Notes under the pieces: generated by a model
What the model was told of the DNA's origin: nothing
The model's database searches: none
Seen by the model: the letters and a program-made list of their open reading frames with translations, nothing else
In this document: piece after piece, positions 50,571-57,120 of the stretch
Numbering within the stretch: the first letter of the stretch is position 1
Layout: every line of letters begins with the position of its first letter
Translations under genes and position numbers: made by a program
Source of the DNA: Sphaerochaeta sp.
GTDB taxonomy: Bacteria; Spirochaetota; Spirochaetia; Sphaerochaetales; Sphaerochaetaceae
Direction of reading: 5' to 3'
Length of the DNA stretch: 57,120 bases
Assembly: GCA_004294855.1 (NCBI GenBank)
Contig: SHOI01000002.1
Location: 9,850-66,969 of the forward strand

Positions 50571-51813
50571 GGATCGGTTTCCGGCACCCGCATACTCGCC
50601 GCTCGCCCGGATGATCGTACCGCTGTTCGGGAAGCTGTATCTCCGGCTCGCCTTGGGGGTATCGGCGATCGTGCTTCTCGAGGGGGAAATTCTTCGCAAT
50701 GAGCTGCGGCGGTTCGAAGAAAGAAGATCATCCCTCATCCTTGCCTTCCGCCATACCGCGGTCGAGGACGCTCCCACGCTTCTCGTCGGCGTGAAACACC
50801 CTCATCTCCGGTTCCTCTATGGGCGGGATGTCGTCAACTGGGCCGGTTGGCCAACCAAGATCCTCTTTCCCGCCCTCGGCTTCGTCGCCGTGGAGAACCG
50901 GGGGAACAACCGGGAAGGCGCCCAATATCTCCGCAAAGAGGTGCAAAACCCCCGTTTCCCGATCGCTCTGGCTCCGGAAGGTCAGGTAACCTATCACGCA
51001 TACACATGCGCCTCGATCGAGATGGGAGCGGCGAACATCGCCTCGTGGGCTCTTGAGGGTCCGCGGGAGGAGGTCGTCATTCTTCCGATCGGCATCGGAT
51101 ATCGATATGCAAAAGACAACAACCGTTTCCTCCTTGATCTCATCACCCGCTGGGAGAAGGAAGCGAACGTCACCGTCGATCGGAGTCTTCCACCGAATGA
51201 GCAAATCCGTGCCATCGGCTATGAGACCCTGAAGCTGGTCAACACCTTCTGGAACCTGAATCTGACCTTGAAAGGCTCCTTCATCAAGCAGCGGGACGGG
51301 TTGTGTGATGCCCTGCTCCGTTACTCGGAGTCGCTGGGCGGTCTGGAAGACTCAAGCGGCTCGATCATCGACCGGCTCTTCAGAGTCCGGTACAAGGCGG
51401 TGGAAATCCTGAACGACACCGACCGGTCCTTGTTGAGCGAGGAAGAACGGCGTCTTCATGATGAAGAGGTCACAAAGCAGAAGATCTCCGACCATGCCTC
51501 CCAGGTGGTTGATGTGCTTGAATATATCGATTTGAACTATTTGGAAGGGAAACATGCCGTTCAGCGTTCGATTGAGGTGATGCTCTCCCTTCTTGATGTG
51601 CTGAATCGGCTCCAAGGTGGAATGATCAATTCGCGCTTCAGCCCCAAGGGCAAAAAGGCGTTCATCCTTGGCGGCACCCCGATTGAAGTTCGAAAAAGCT
51701 TCGGACACATCACCGGGAGAAAAGAGCGGCTGAATGCGATCAATCAGGCCCTTGAGGAGGGCTTGAACAACGTGAGCCTCACCCTTGAAGAGATAATGTT
51801 TCAGTCAACGTAA
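50560..51813 (+). CDS. PlsC-type acyltransferase, long form
   Basis: This 417-residue protein has an acyltransferase core near the N-terminus: AFRHTAVEDAPTLL with the HxxxxD pair, then ALAPEGQVTYHAYTC in place of PEGTRS. The C-terminal 200 residues are helical and charged with no clear domain. It probably transfers an acyl chain to a glycerophosphate or glycolipid. The start is a GTG at 50560 inside the end of the symporter gene; no closer ATG keeps the N-terminal block, so this is the best choice but has little ribosome-site support. It converges with the next gene, overlapping by 35 nt. Confidence 0.72.
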   Translation: MANKDRFPAPAYSPLARMIVPLFGKLYLRLALGVSAIVLLEGEILRNELRRFEERRSSLILAFRHTAVEDAPTLLVGVKHPHLRFLYGRDVVNWAGWPTKILFPALGFVAVENRGNNREGAQYLRKEVQNPRFPIALAPEGQVTYHAYTCASIEMGAANIASWALEGPREEVVILPIGIGYRYAKDNNRFLLDLITRWEKEANVTVDRSLPPNEQIRAIGYETLKLVNTFWNLNLTLKGSFIKQRDGLCDALLRYSESLGGLEDSSGSIIDRLFRVRYKAVEILNDTDRSLLSEEERRLHDEEVTKQKISDHASQVVDVLEYIDLNYLEGKHAVQRSIEVMLSLLDVLNRLQGGMINSRFSPKGKKAFILGGTPIEVRKSFGHITGRKERLNAINQALEEGLNNVSLTLEEIMFQST

Positions 51814-52459
51814 AGGTTGGATCGAAGGTTTTGTAATATCCCTGATGGCGCTCATCCATCAACGAGGCGATGCGGACCATCATCTCATCGGCAAGAGCCT
51901 GCCGTCCTTCGGCATCCAGGCGTCCCCCATGGGCGATCGGCCGGAACACATCGCCCACCCTGATCGTGATCCTTGTCCGCCGCAATCGCAGAAGGTTCCG
52001 TCTGAAGTTTTCAAAGCCGGTTACGGCGATCGGAACCATCGGAGTCCGGTTCTTATAGGCGATGAAGGCGATTCCGCTCTTTCCCCGCTGGAGGGCGCCG
52101 TCCCTGCTTCGGGTTCCTTCGGGAGCGATCGCGAAGATCTCGCCCTTGTCAAGCACCGCAAAGATCGCATCCATCGCTTGGCGGTCGACATTGCCCCGAT
52201 CGACCGGAATCGATTCCCAAAGGTTCATCAGATACCGGATGACGGGATTCTTCCAAAGCTCCTTCTTTGCAAGGGCGTGCATCGCTCGCGGCTGGAGGAA
52301 GACATAGAGCATCGGCCCTTCGAAGACCGAGGTATGGTTGACGATCATCATCAGGGGACCTGCGAGAGGAACCTTCACCAATTCACTGCGATCTATCTTG
52401 AAAAAGAGCCTGAAATAGGTTCTCAACACGCTGTTGACGAAACGCTTGGCAAAACTCAT
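51779..52459 (-). CDS. plsC: PlsC-like 1-acylglycerol-3-phosphate acyltransferase
   Basis: This 226-residue membrane-associated protein resembles 1-acyl-sn-glycerol-3-phosphate acyltransferase. It has MMIVNHTSVFEGPMLYVFL, where the usual HxxxxD reads HTSVFE, a Glu in place of Asp. It then has the IPVDRGN block and IAPEGTRSRDGALQRGKSG, with an intact EGTRS glycerophosphate site. The Glu substitution is conservative but noteworthy. A single N-terminal hydrophobic patch anchors the protein. It converges with the long acyltransferase and is 37 nt from the threonine synthase gene, read in the same direction. Confidence 0.8.
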   Translation of the reverse strand: MSFAKRFVNSVLRTYFRLFFKIDRSELVKVPLAGPLMMIVNHTSVFEGPMLYVFLQPRAMHALAKKELWKNPVIRYLMNLWESIPVDRGNVDRQAMDAIFAVLDKGEIFAIAPEGTRSRDGALQRGKSGIAFIAYKNRTPMVPIAVTGFENFRRNLLRLRRTRITIRVGDVFRPIAHGGRLDAEGRQALADEMMVRIASLMDERHQGYYKTFDPTFTLTETLSLQG

Positions 52460-52496
52460 GGCTCATCCTACAAAAGAGGATGAAAAGAAACAAGCT

Positions 52497-53600
52497 TTAA
52501 TGAGCGCTTTTCAGCCCCGCCCCGGTAAGGGGAATCAGGGATGTTTTATCAGCCAGCATTGGATCTTCCTTCAGGGCGACCCGGTAGCCGGCGTAGTTGG
52601 CCGCTCCGGTGTACTCCACATATACGCCCTTCTTCGCAAGGTCGCCATGCGCCTTGAGGATTTCTTCCTCCGTTACCGTAACGAATCGCCCACCCAGGTC
52701 ATGAACCGCTTGCAGGATCTCCTTTCCACGAGCGGGCTCTCCCGTCGCGATTCCCTCGGCCAGCGTCGGTGAAACCAAGACTGATTGAGGGGAAAGGGAT
52801 CCTTGCCCATAGGCTTGGGCCAGAGGGGCGCAGCCGGCCGCCTGGAGGGCGATGACAAGCGGATGGGAATCGATCAGGTTCCATGCTTTAAGCTCTTGCA
52901 ACGCAAGATAAACACCCATCAGAAGGGTCCCGTTGCCGACCGGCACGATGAGAACCTCCGGCAACGACCCGAGCTGTTCGTAGAGCTCGTAGACGTAGGT
53001 CTTCGTTCCTTCCCAAAAGAATGGGTTGAAGATGTGGCTGGCGTAAAAGATCTCGGATTTGTCCACGTAGTCGATCGTCGCCCGGGCGGTTTCATCCCGC
53101 GATCCTTCGATGGCATGGATCCTCCCGCCATGCGCTTCGATCTGGGTCAGTTTCTTAGCGCTGGTCGAAGCCGGGACGAAGACTTCCGTGGCAATCCCGG
53201 CCCGGGCGGCATAGGCGGCAACGGCGGTTGCAGCATTGCCGCTGGAGTCGATCGCACAGCGCTTCACCCCGATTTCCACCATTAGCGCGGCGAGCATCAC
53301 CGCCCCCCGATCCTTGAACGAGAGGGTTGGCATCAGATAGTCCGCTTTGCCGTAGAGGTGTTCCTCCAATCGGATAACCGGAGTCCCGCCCTCGCCCATC
53401 GTGACACGCTTGATCGTCTTTTCTTCAAACGGCGGCAAGGCCGACCGATAGCGCCACAGAAAGCGGTCGCCTCCCAAAGAGCCGAAGGCCGGAGCGGTCT
53501 TGGGATACGAGAGGTGGAACAGCGAACCGCATTCGCAGGCATAGCGCTTTGTTGAAACCGGATAGGTTTTGCCGCACTGCTTGCAGATATATGTGATCAT
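52497..53600 (-). CDS. thrC: threonine synthase
   Basis: This 367-residue PLP enzyme converts O-phosphohomoserine to threonine. It begins with a zinc-ribbon-like CKQCGK ... CECGS pair, and the PLP Lys is in LMPTLSFKDRGAVMLAAL. SSGNAATAVAAYAARAG and VGNGTLLMGVYLAL are typical fold-type II blocks. The ATG overlaps the stop of the aspartate racemase-like gene by 4 nt, so the two are translationally coupled. In this genome threonine can then be broken down by the Tdh/Kbl pair, so synthesis and degradation are both present. Confidence 0.88.
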   Translation of the reverse strand: MITYICKQCGKTYPVSTKRYACECGSLFHLSYPKTAPAFGSLGGDRFLWRYRSALPPFEEKTIKRVTMGEGGTPVIRLEEHLYGKADYLMPTLSFKDRGAVMLAALMVEIGVKRCAIDSSGNAATAVAAYAARAGIATEVFVPASTSAKKLTQIEAHGGRIHAIEGSRDETARATIDYVDKSEIFYASHIFNPFFWEGTKTYVYELYEQLGSLPEVLIVPVGNGTLLMGVYLALQELKAWNLIDSHPLVIALQAAGCAPLAQAYGQGSLSPQSVLVSPTLAEGIATGEPARGKEILQAVHDLGGRFVTVTEEEILKAHGDLAKKGVYVEYTGAANYAGYRVALKEDPMLADKTSLIPLTGAGLKSAH

Positions 53601-54352
53601 TCGACTTCATCCTTCAGCTTGGCGGGCTCGGTATGCAGGATCGCCGAGCGGGCGAGCACCACGGTGGGGTCGATAAGCGGCAGCGAAATCGTCTCCCTTG
53701 TGAGCGCCAGCGGCAGTTCCGTGCACCCGAGAATCAGGGCTTCGGCTCCCTGCTTGTGCAGCTTGTACGCCTCTTCGATCAGGATCGTCAGCGCTTCCCG
53801 GCTGACCGGCGCCCGGGCCTTGATTCCATACCGTTGATTGTAAATCGCATCGTGTACCCGCTCCCTGCTCTCCCTGTCAGGTTCGATCAGAGTGATGTGC
53901 GGATACGCAAGGAGGGCGTTTGGATAGGTTTTTAAGGCATGGGTGCCCTTTGTCGCAAGCAAGCCGATCGTTGTGGGCTCGGGAAACCGCTTGGCTATGT
54001 GCTTGGCCGTCTCTTCGATCATGTGCAGCAAGGTGATGTCGGGATGGGAATCCCTGAGCTTCTTCCTAAGCGGATCGAAGATCGGAGGAGCATGGGCGGT
54101 GTTGCAGGGAACGATCAGGGTTGAAGCGCCCAGACCGATCAATTGAAGGGCGTTTTTGTACAACCCTTCAGCGGGGTTGCTTCCCCCTTCGAGAAGAAAC
54201 TTGGTGCGGTCTCCGATCGATCTCGGCGTAGAGGTGAGGTACAGGTCGATGTGCTCTTGGTCCGTTGCGGCATTGGTATTCTCAAAAATCTTTTGCGCGG
54301 CATCCGCGCCCGCCATGGGGCCTACCCCCCCGATGATTCCGATTGCGTTCAT
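53597..54352 (-). CDS. aspartate/glutamate racemase-family protein
   Basis: This 251-residue protein belongs to the Asp/Glu racemase superfamily, cofactor-independent enzymes using two cysteines. IGIIGGVGPMAGADAAQKIF is the family start, LIVPCNTAHAPPIFDPL has the first catalytic Cys, and ALILGCTELPLALTRE the second. The product is most likely D-aspartate or a broad-range racemate. Its stop overlaps thrC, an unusual partner. ATG 54352 lacks a ribosome site, and TTGTAG-17-TACTCT ends six nt upstream, so a leaderless message is likely. Confidence 0.85.
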   Translation of the reverse strand: MNAIGIIGGVGPMAGADAAQKIFENTNAATDQEHIDLYLTSTPRSIGDRTKFLLEGGSNPAEGLYKNALQLIGLGASTLIVPCNTAHAPPIFDPLRKKLRDSHPDITLLHMIEETAKHIAKRFPEPTTIGLLATKGTHALKTYPNALLAYPHITLIEPDRESRERVHDAIYNQRYGIKARAPVSREALTILIEEAYKLHKQGAEALILGCTELPLALTRETISLPLIDPTVVLARSAILHTEPAKLKDEVE

Positions 54353-54358
54353 GCATAC

Positions 54359-54387
54359 AGAGTACCGCACCATTTCCTCCGCTACAA
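54359..54387 (-). promoter_or_regulatory. leaderless promoter of the racemase-thrC operon
   Basis: On the minus strand TTGTAG (54387-54382), 17 nt, TACTCT (54364-54359), six nt to the ATG. The divergent PH-domain gene has an extended -10 TGC-TATAGT (54399-54407) overlapping the same 75-nt gap. Confidence 0.55.
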
Positions 54388-54427
54388 GAAGTGTTGTATG
54401 CTATAGTGGATTTTGGAGGAAGGAAGA

Positions 54428-54811
54428 ATGGCTTCAATCAGATCGATTCGGGAACGGATGCAGGAACTCTACGTCTATGATCTCTATGGGTTTCGAAGCG
54501 AAAACAAGGCGTTGGCCGGTGTTCTCTATCCCCATGAAAAGATCAACAGCTTCGCCGTCGGCCTCCATGAAGGGCTGAAGAAGATGCTCGTGGTTACCAC
54601 CCACCGCCTCATCATCATCCGATCCTCGTTTGGGAAAACCCCCGATGTCCAAGCGGTCAAGCGCGAACTGATCGAAGAACCATCCTATATCAAGCGGTTC
54701 TTCAATTCTTCGCTCTCTTTCAAGCTTCATGGTGAAACCTTCACCTTTACCATGGTCTCGCGCCGAGTCCTGGAGCTCTTTGTATGGGCGGTTGAACAAC
54801 CCTTGGAATAA
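54428..54811 (+). CDS. bacterial PH-domain-like protein
   Basis: This 127-residue protein resembles the bacterial PH (bPH) fold: a strand series LYPHEKINSFAVGLHEG, then KKMLVVTTHRLIIIRSSFG with the typical T-x-R/H-R-L-I-I-I strand, and a C-terminal helix. A leading helix of about 25 residues precedes it. Such domains often bind protein partners at the membrane; no partner is apparent. GGAGGAAGG before ATG 54428 sets the start. It is a single-gene unit ended by the terminator at 54817. Confidence 0.6.
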   Translation: MASIRSIRERMQELYVYDLYGFRSENKALAGVLYPHEKINSFAVGLHEGLKKMLVVTTHRLIIIRSSFGKTPDVQAVKRELIEEPSYIKRFFNSSLSFKLHGETFTFTMVSRRVLELFVWAVEQPLE

Positions 54812-54816
54812 ACAAA

Positions 54817-54833
54817 GGGGGCCCGAAGGCCCC
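54817..54833. terminator. terminator shared by the PH-domain and symporter genes
   Basis: GGGGCC and GGCCCC close a CGAA/TTCG tetraloop. On the minus strand it is followed by CTTTGTTTATT, a good T-rich tail, so it mainly ends the symporter at 54859 and may act on both converging genes. Confidence 0.75.
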
Positions 54834-54858
54834 ACATTGGTTTACACCGGATAACGGT

Positions 54859-56232
54859 TTATTCCCAAGCTTTCTGGTCCAACAGGCCCATGTTTTTGGA
54901 AACGACCGTCGTACAGACCAAGTCTCCGGTTACGTTCAGGGCGGTTCGACCCATGTCGAGGATCGCGTCGATTCCGAGAATCATCGCATATGCGCCGGCG
55001 ACTGCGGATCCTTCGACAACCGGAAGTCCGACGGATTCGAGAACCATCAGAAGCATGATCGCACCGGCTCCGGGGACACCGGCGGTTCCGATCGATGCAA
55101 GGGTCGCCGTTACGATGATCATACCCATCTGACCCAAGGTGAAGTTGGCGCCGGTTACCGTCAAGCTGATGAAGATCGCGCAGACACCTTGATAGATCGC
55201 CGTTCCGTCCATGTTGATCGTCGCTCCGAGGGGAAGGGAGAACGAATATACATCTCTGGGAATTCCAAGTCTCTTTGCCGCTTCAATCGTTACCGGCAGC
55301 GTTCCGTTGGAAGAACGGGTAACGAATGCGGTGATGAAGGGATCTTTTGCATCATTGAAAAATCGTTTGATCGAAAGTTTGTTGACCATCAACATTCCAC
55401 CGTAGACAAGAACGACGTGAATCGTATATCCAAGGAAACATGCGATCGTCACGACCGCCAATGATCCGGCCACTTTGGAGCCCTGCTTTGCAAATACTTC
55501 GGCAACAAGAGCCAATACTCCGATCGGAGCATACTGCATGATACCCGTTACCATCCTCATCATGACTTCCGCTACACCGTCAAAGACGACGATCAGCGTT
55601 TCACCGGCGGTCTTTAAGCGTTTCTCTTTGCTGATATTCAGATAGGAAATGCCGATGCCGAAGATGATCGCAAAGAAGATTACCTGAAGCACCGTTTCGT
55701 TCACGATCGCTTGAGCAACACTCGTAGGAATGATATTGAGGAGCACCGTTGAAATGGGAGTCTTCGCCGCGGCTTTTCCTGCTGCACCGGCTACAAGAGC
55801 GCCCATTTCCGCACTCGGTCGGAAGATGGAACCCATGACCAGGCCTACAAAGACCGCAAATGCTGAAGTAACGAGGTAGAAGAGGACGACTCTGAGACCT
55901 ACCTTACCCAGTTTCGCCGGGCTGATCGATGCGGCTCCGACGACCAGTGTGGAGAAGATGATCGGCATCATGATCATCTTCAGCAGTCGGACAAAGAGAC
56001 CACCAAGGGGAGCGATCCAGAGCATCTTCTCACCAAGAATGATTCCAAGCAACGCACCAAGTACGAGACCAATCAGGATCCGATAGAGCAGGTTGAAGTT
56101 GAAATACCAACTTAACACACCCTTTTTGACCGGGGCCTCCTCCTTCTTGACCGGAGCCTCCTTTTTGACCTCTGGTTCTTTTTTCACTTCAGCTTCTTTT
56201 TTGACTGGAGTTTTCTTCTTTTCGTCTGCCAT
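54859..56232 (-). CDS. dicarboxylate/amino acid:cation symporter (DAACS)
   Basis: This 457-residue protein belongs to the DAACS/GltP family of sodium- or proton-coupled carriers of glutamate, aspartate or C4-dicarboxylates. The TRSSNGTLPVT motif, the SLPLGATINMDGTAIYQG motif (residues with NMDGT) and the VPGAGAIMLLMVL block are conserved, with about eight helices plus two re-entrant hairpins. Before the first helix it carries an unusual N-terminal tail of about 38 residues built from VKKE/APVKK repeats, not seen in standard family members. AGGAGG six nt before ATG 56232 supports the start. The leader holds an inverted repeat. Confidence 0.92.
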   Translation of the reverse strand: MADEKKKTPVKKEAEVKKEPEVKKEAPVKKEEAPVKKGVLSWYFNFNLLYRILIGLVLGALLGIILGEKMLWIAPLGGLFVRLLKMIMMPIIFSTLVVGAASISPAKLGKVGLRVVLFYLVTSAFAVFVGLVMGSIFRPSAEMGALVAGAAGKAAAKTPISTVLLNIIPTSVAQAIVNETVLQVIFFAIIFGIGISYLNISKEKRLKTAGETLIVVFDGVAEVMMRMVTGIMQYAPIGVLALVAEVFAKQGSKVAGSLAVVTIACFLGYTIHVVLVYGGMLMVNKLSIKRFFNDAKDPFITAFVTRSSNGTLPVTIEAAKRLGIPRDVYSFSLPLGATINMDGTAIYQGVCAIFISLTVTGANFTLGQMGMIIVTATLASIGTAGVPGAGAIMLLMVLESVGLPVVEGSAVAGAYAMILGIDAILDMGRTALNVTGDLVCTTVVSKNMGLLDQKAWE

Positions 56233-56263
56233 ACTAACCTCCTGAGGAACATGCCAGTTTGTC

Positions 56264-56278
56264 GCTCAACAATTGAGC
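56264..56278 (-). promoter_or_regulatory. inverted repeat in the symporter leader
   Basis: GCTCAA-CAA-TTGAGC (plus strand) lies 32 nt upstream of the symporter start. Thirty nt further up is CCAAC-G-GTTGG (56303-56313). Either could be an operator; no regulator gene is nearby. Confidence 0.4.
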
Positions 56279-56451
56279 TTCTCTAATCATAACATTACAC
56301 TACCAACGGTTGGAATGAAACAAAAATCTTTGATTATGCCGATTCATTTGCTCTTTTAGAGGACATTTAGCCGTTATGTTGTGATTTTTGCTCATATTTT
56401 GAATATGTATGCTATCGTGGACTGAAGACGTTCTCCACCCTTCCGCTTCCC

Positions 56452-56480
56452 TTGTGCCATAAAAGAACGTCAGCTATACT
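56452..56480 (+). promoter_or_regulatory. promoter of the terminal outer-membrane gene
   Basis: TTGTGC (56452-56457), 17 nt, TATACT (56475-56480), then a 19-nt gap containing a GTGAGGA ribosome site before ATG 56500. The rest of the 267-nt gap (56233-56499) holds the symporter leader repeats and otherwise AT-rich sequence. Confidence 0.55.
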
Positions 56481-56499
56481 TTACGATGTGAGGAATTCT

Positions 56500-57120
56500 A
56501 TGAAGACATGGCAACCATATGCCCTTGTGATACTGGGAATCCTGCTGATATTCAGCGGTTCCCTTTTTGCTGCGATCCGCTATGACTCGACGGAGATTTC
56601 CCTCGGCGCTACGCACACATTCGTGGAAGGAGATCCCGCCTATATCAAGAGCATCGGCATCGCCGTGCAACCATCCTTTGCTTCCAAAGCCCATCCAAAT
56701 GATCTGTTTTTCGCCTCCCTCCGATACTTTTACAACTTCGATCGCTACTCCAAGCTGTTTGACCCGACTCGGACTGATTTTCTTCACACCCTTGCGTTGA
56801 GTCTGGGGATAGAGCAGAAGAGAGGAATGACCTCGATTGCCTTGGGTCTCGGCGGCGAGCTCGACCTCCTTCACAAAGCTGCCGGTAACACCGTACAACC
56901 CAGCATCTTCGTTCACATCACTCCGAAACTCCTTCTTCCGATCGGAAAAACCAACTCCTTTGTCATAGCACCGGAGCTTGTCGGCCGGTTCGTGTTCGGC
57001 AAAAATCCGGCATATGAAGTTGAAGCGCGGGTAGCAATCGGCTTCCGTTTCGGCTCAAAGCCGAAAACCGCCGTTCCCCCGCCCCCGGTCGTTTTAGTCG
57101 CATCGACCCCGCTCGTCCCG
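56500..57120 (+). CDS. outer-membrane beta-barrel protein, 3' end beyond window
   Basis: From ATG 56500 an uninterrupted frame of 207 codons runs off the window. It starts with a signal peptide (KTWQPYALVILGILLIFSGSLFAA) and continues with barrel-like strands such as RYDSTEISLGATHTFVEGD, SIGIAVQPSFAS, LFFASLRYFYNFDRYSKLF, and VEARVAIGFRFGSKPK. A proline-rich stretch (KTAVPPPPVVLVASTPLVP) follows, as expected of a linker to a further C-terminal domain, possibly an OmpA-like peptidoglycan-binding domain (inference, since it lies outside the window). It has a conventional promoter and a GAGG ribosome site. Confidence 0.65.
   Translation, partial: MKTWQPYALVILGILLIFSGSLFAAIRYDSTEISLGATHTFVEGDPAYIKSIGIAVQPSFASKAHPNDLFFASLRYFYNFDRYSKLFDPTRTDFLHTLALSLGIEQKRGMTSIALGLGGELDLLHKAAGNTVQPSIFVHITPKLLLPIGKTNSFVIAPELVGRFVFGKNPAYEVEARVAIGFRFGSKPKTAVPPPPVVLVASTPLVP

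Noticed and set aside
1-57120. tRNA, rRNA, CRISPR array, prophage or integrative element
   Set aside because: I looked for tRNA-like arms, spaced direct repeats, integrases and phage genes on both strands and saw none; gene content reads as ordinary chromosome apart from the decayed genes.

Overview
The window looks like a stretch of spirochaete chromosome, most plausibly from the Sphaerochaeta/Treponema side of the phylum. The case rests on gene content. It has a two-domain nucleoside-diphosphate kinase-like protein, several signal-peptide beta-barrel proteins of the kind spirochaetes carry, a FecR-like protein with a barrel-like tail, a tiny Hc1 (histone H1)-like protein, and a fermentative toolkit (acetate kinase, carbamate kinase, threonine degradation). 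No rRNA, tRNA, CRISPR array, insertion sequence or prophage was seen, and the species cannot be fixed from this alone.

Layout. 1-582 holds a broken menA-like prenyltransferase. 802-4220 is a TAXI-type TRAP transporter operon (binding protein, DUF1850, fused permease). 4270-5377 carries two small envelope proteins. 5512-10210 is a sugar-acid/hydroxyacid block: a 2-keto-3-deoxygluconate-type permease and a LarA-type racemase on plus, converging on PdxA2 and a DUF1537 four-carbon-acid kinase on minus. 10276-12274 has an HD phosphohydrolase and a TtcA-like tRNA thiolase. 12271-12745 is a decayed gene. 12770-17963 has two outer-membrane-type proteins and MutL. 17960-20660 has a lipoprotein, an acyltransferase and a PyrD-like flavoprotein. 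20751-23177 is a serine-synthesis operon (SerA-like, SerC, Lrp). 23387-26518 has ribosomal protein S21, an XRE-cupin regulator and the divergent threonine dehydrogenase/Kbl pair. 26505-29407 is RecJ-RecO. 29483-32909 has a DUF4105 protein, a LemA-like protein, carbamate kinase and a queuosine-precursor transporter. 32994-36721 is Lon plus a U32 (TrhP-like) protein, followed by the Hc1-like gene and ValS. 39766-42267 is anti-sigma, ECF sigma and CysS. 42319-45687 has MurB, an envelope protein and AckA. 45696-54811 holds a mix of small enzymes, transporters (AEC, GPH), three PlsC-type proteins in the window as a whole, threonine synthase, an aspartate/glutamate racemase and a PH-domain protein. 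54859-56232 is a dicarboxylate/amino-acid:cation symporter. A partial outer-membrane protein runs off the end.

How it may work together. Threonine synthase, threonine dehydrogenase, Kbl, SerA/SerC and AckA centre on serine/glycine/threonine and acetyl-CoA. The PdxA2/DUF1537 pair is the known D-threonate/D-erythronate route to dihydroxyacetone phosphate. The neighbouring LarA-type enzyme, which acts at C2 of hydroxyacids, would be the right chemistry to interconvert threonate and erythronate (inference).

Regulation is unusually readable. The same palindrome, GTATA-AA-TATAC, sits on the promoters of the TRAP operon and of the KDG-type permease. Two matched 16-bp sites sit on the promoter between the XRE-cupin gene and tdh-kbl. 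At least seven genes have a good -35/-10 pair whose -10 ends only 6-8 nt before the ATG and no Shine-Dalgarno, which predicts leaderless mRNAs. Carbamate kinase carries a run of 13 G residues inside the gene, a possible slippage site.
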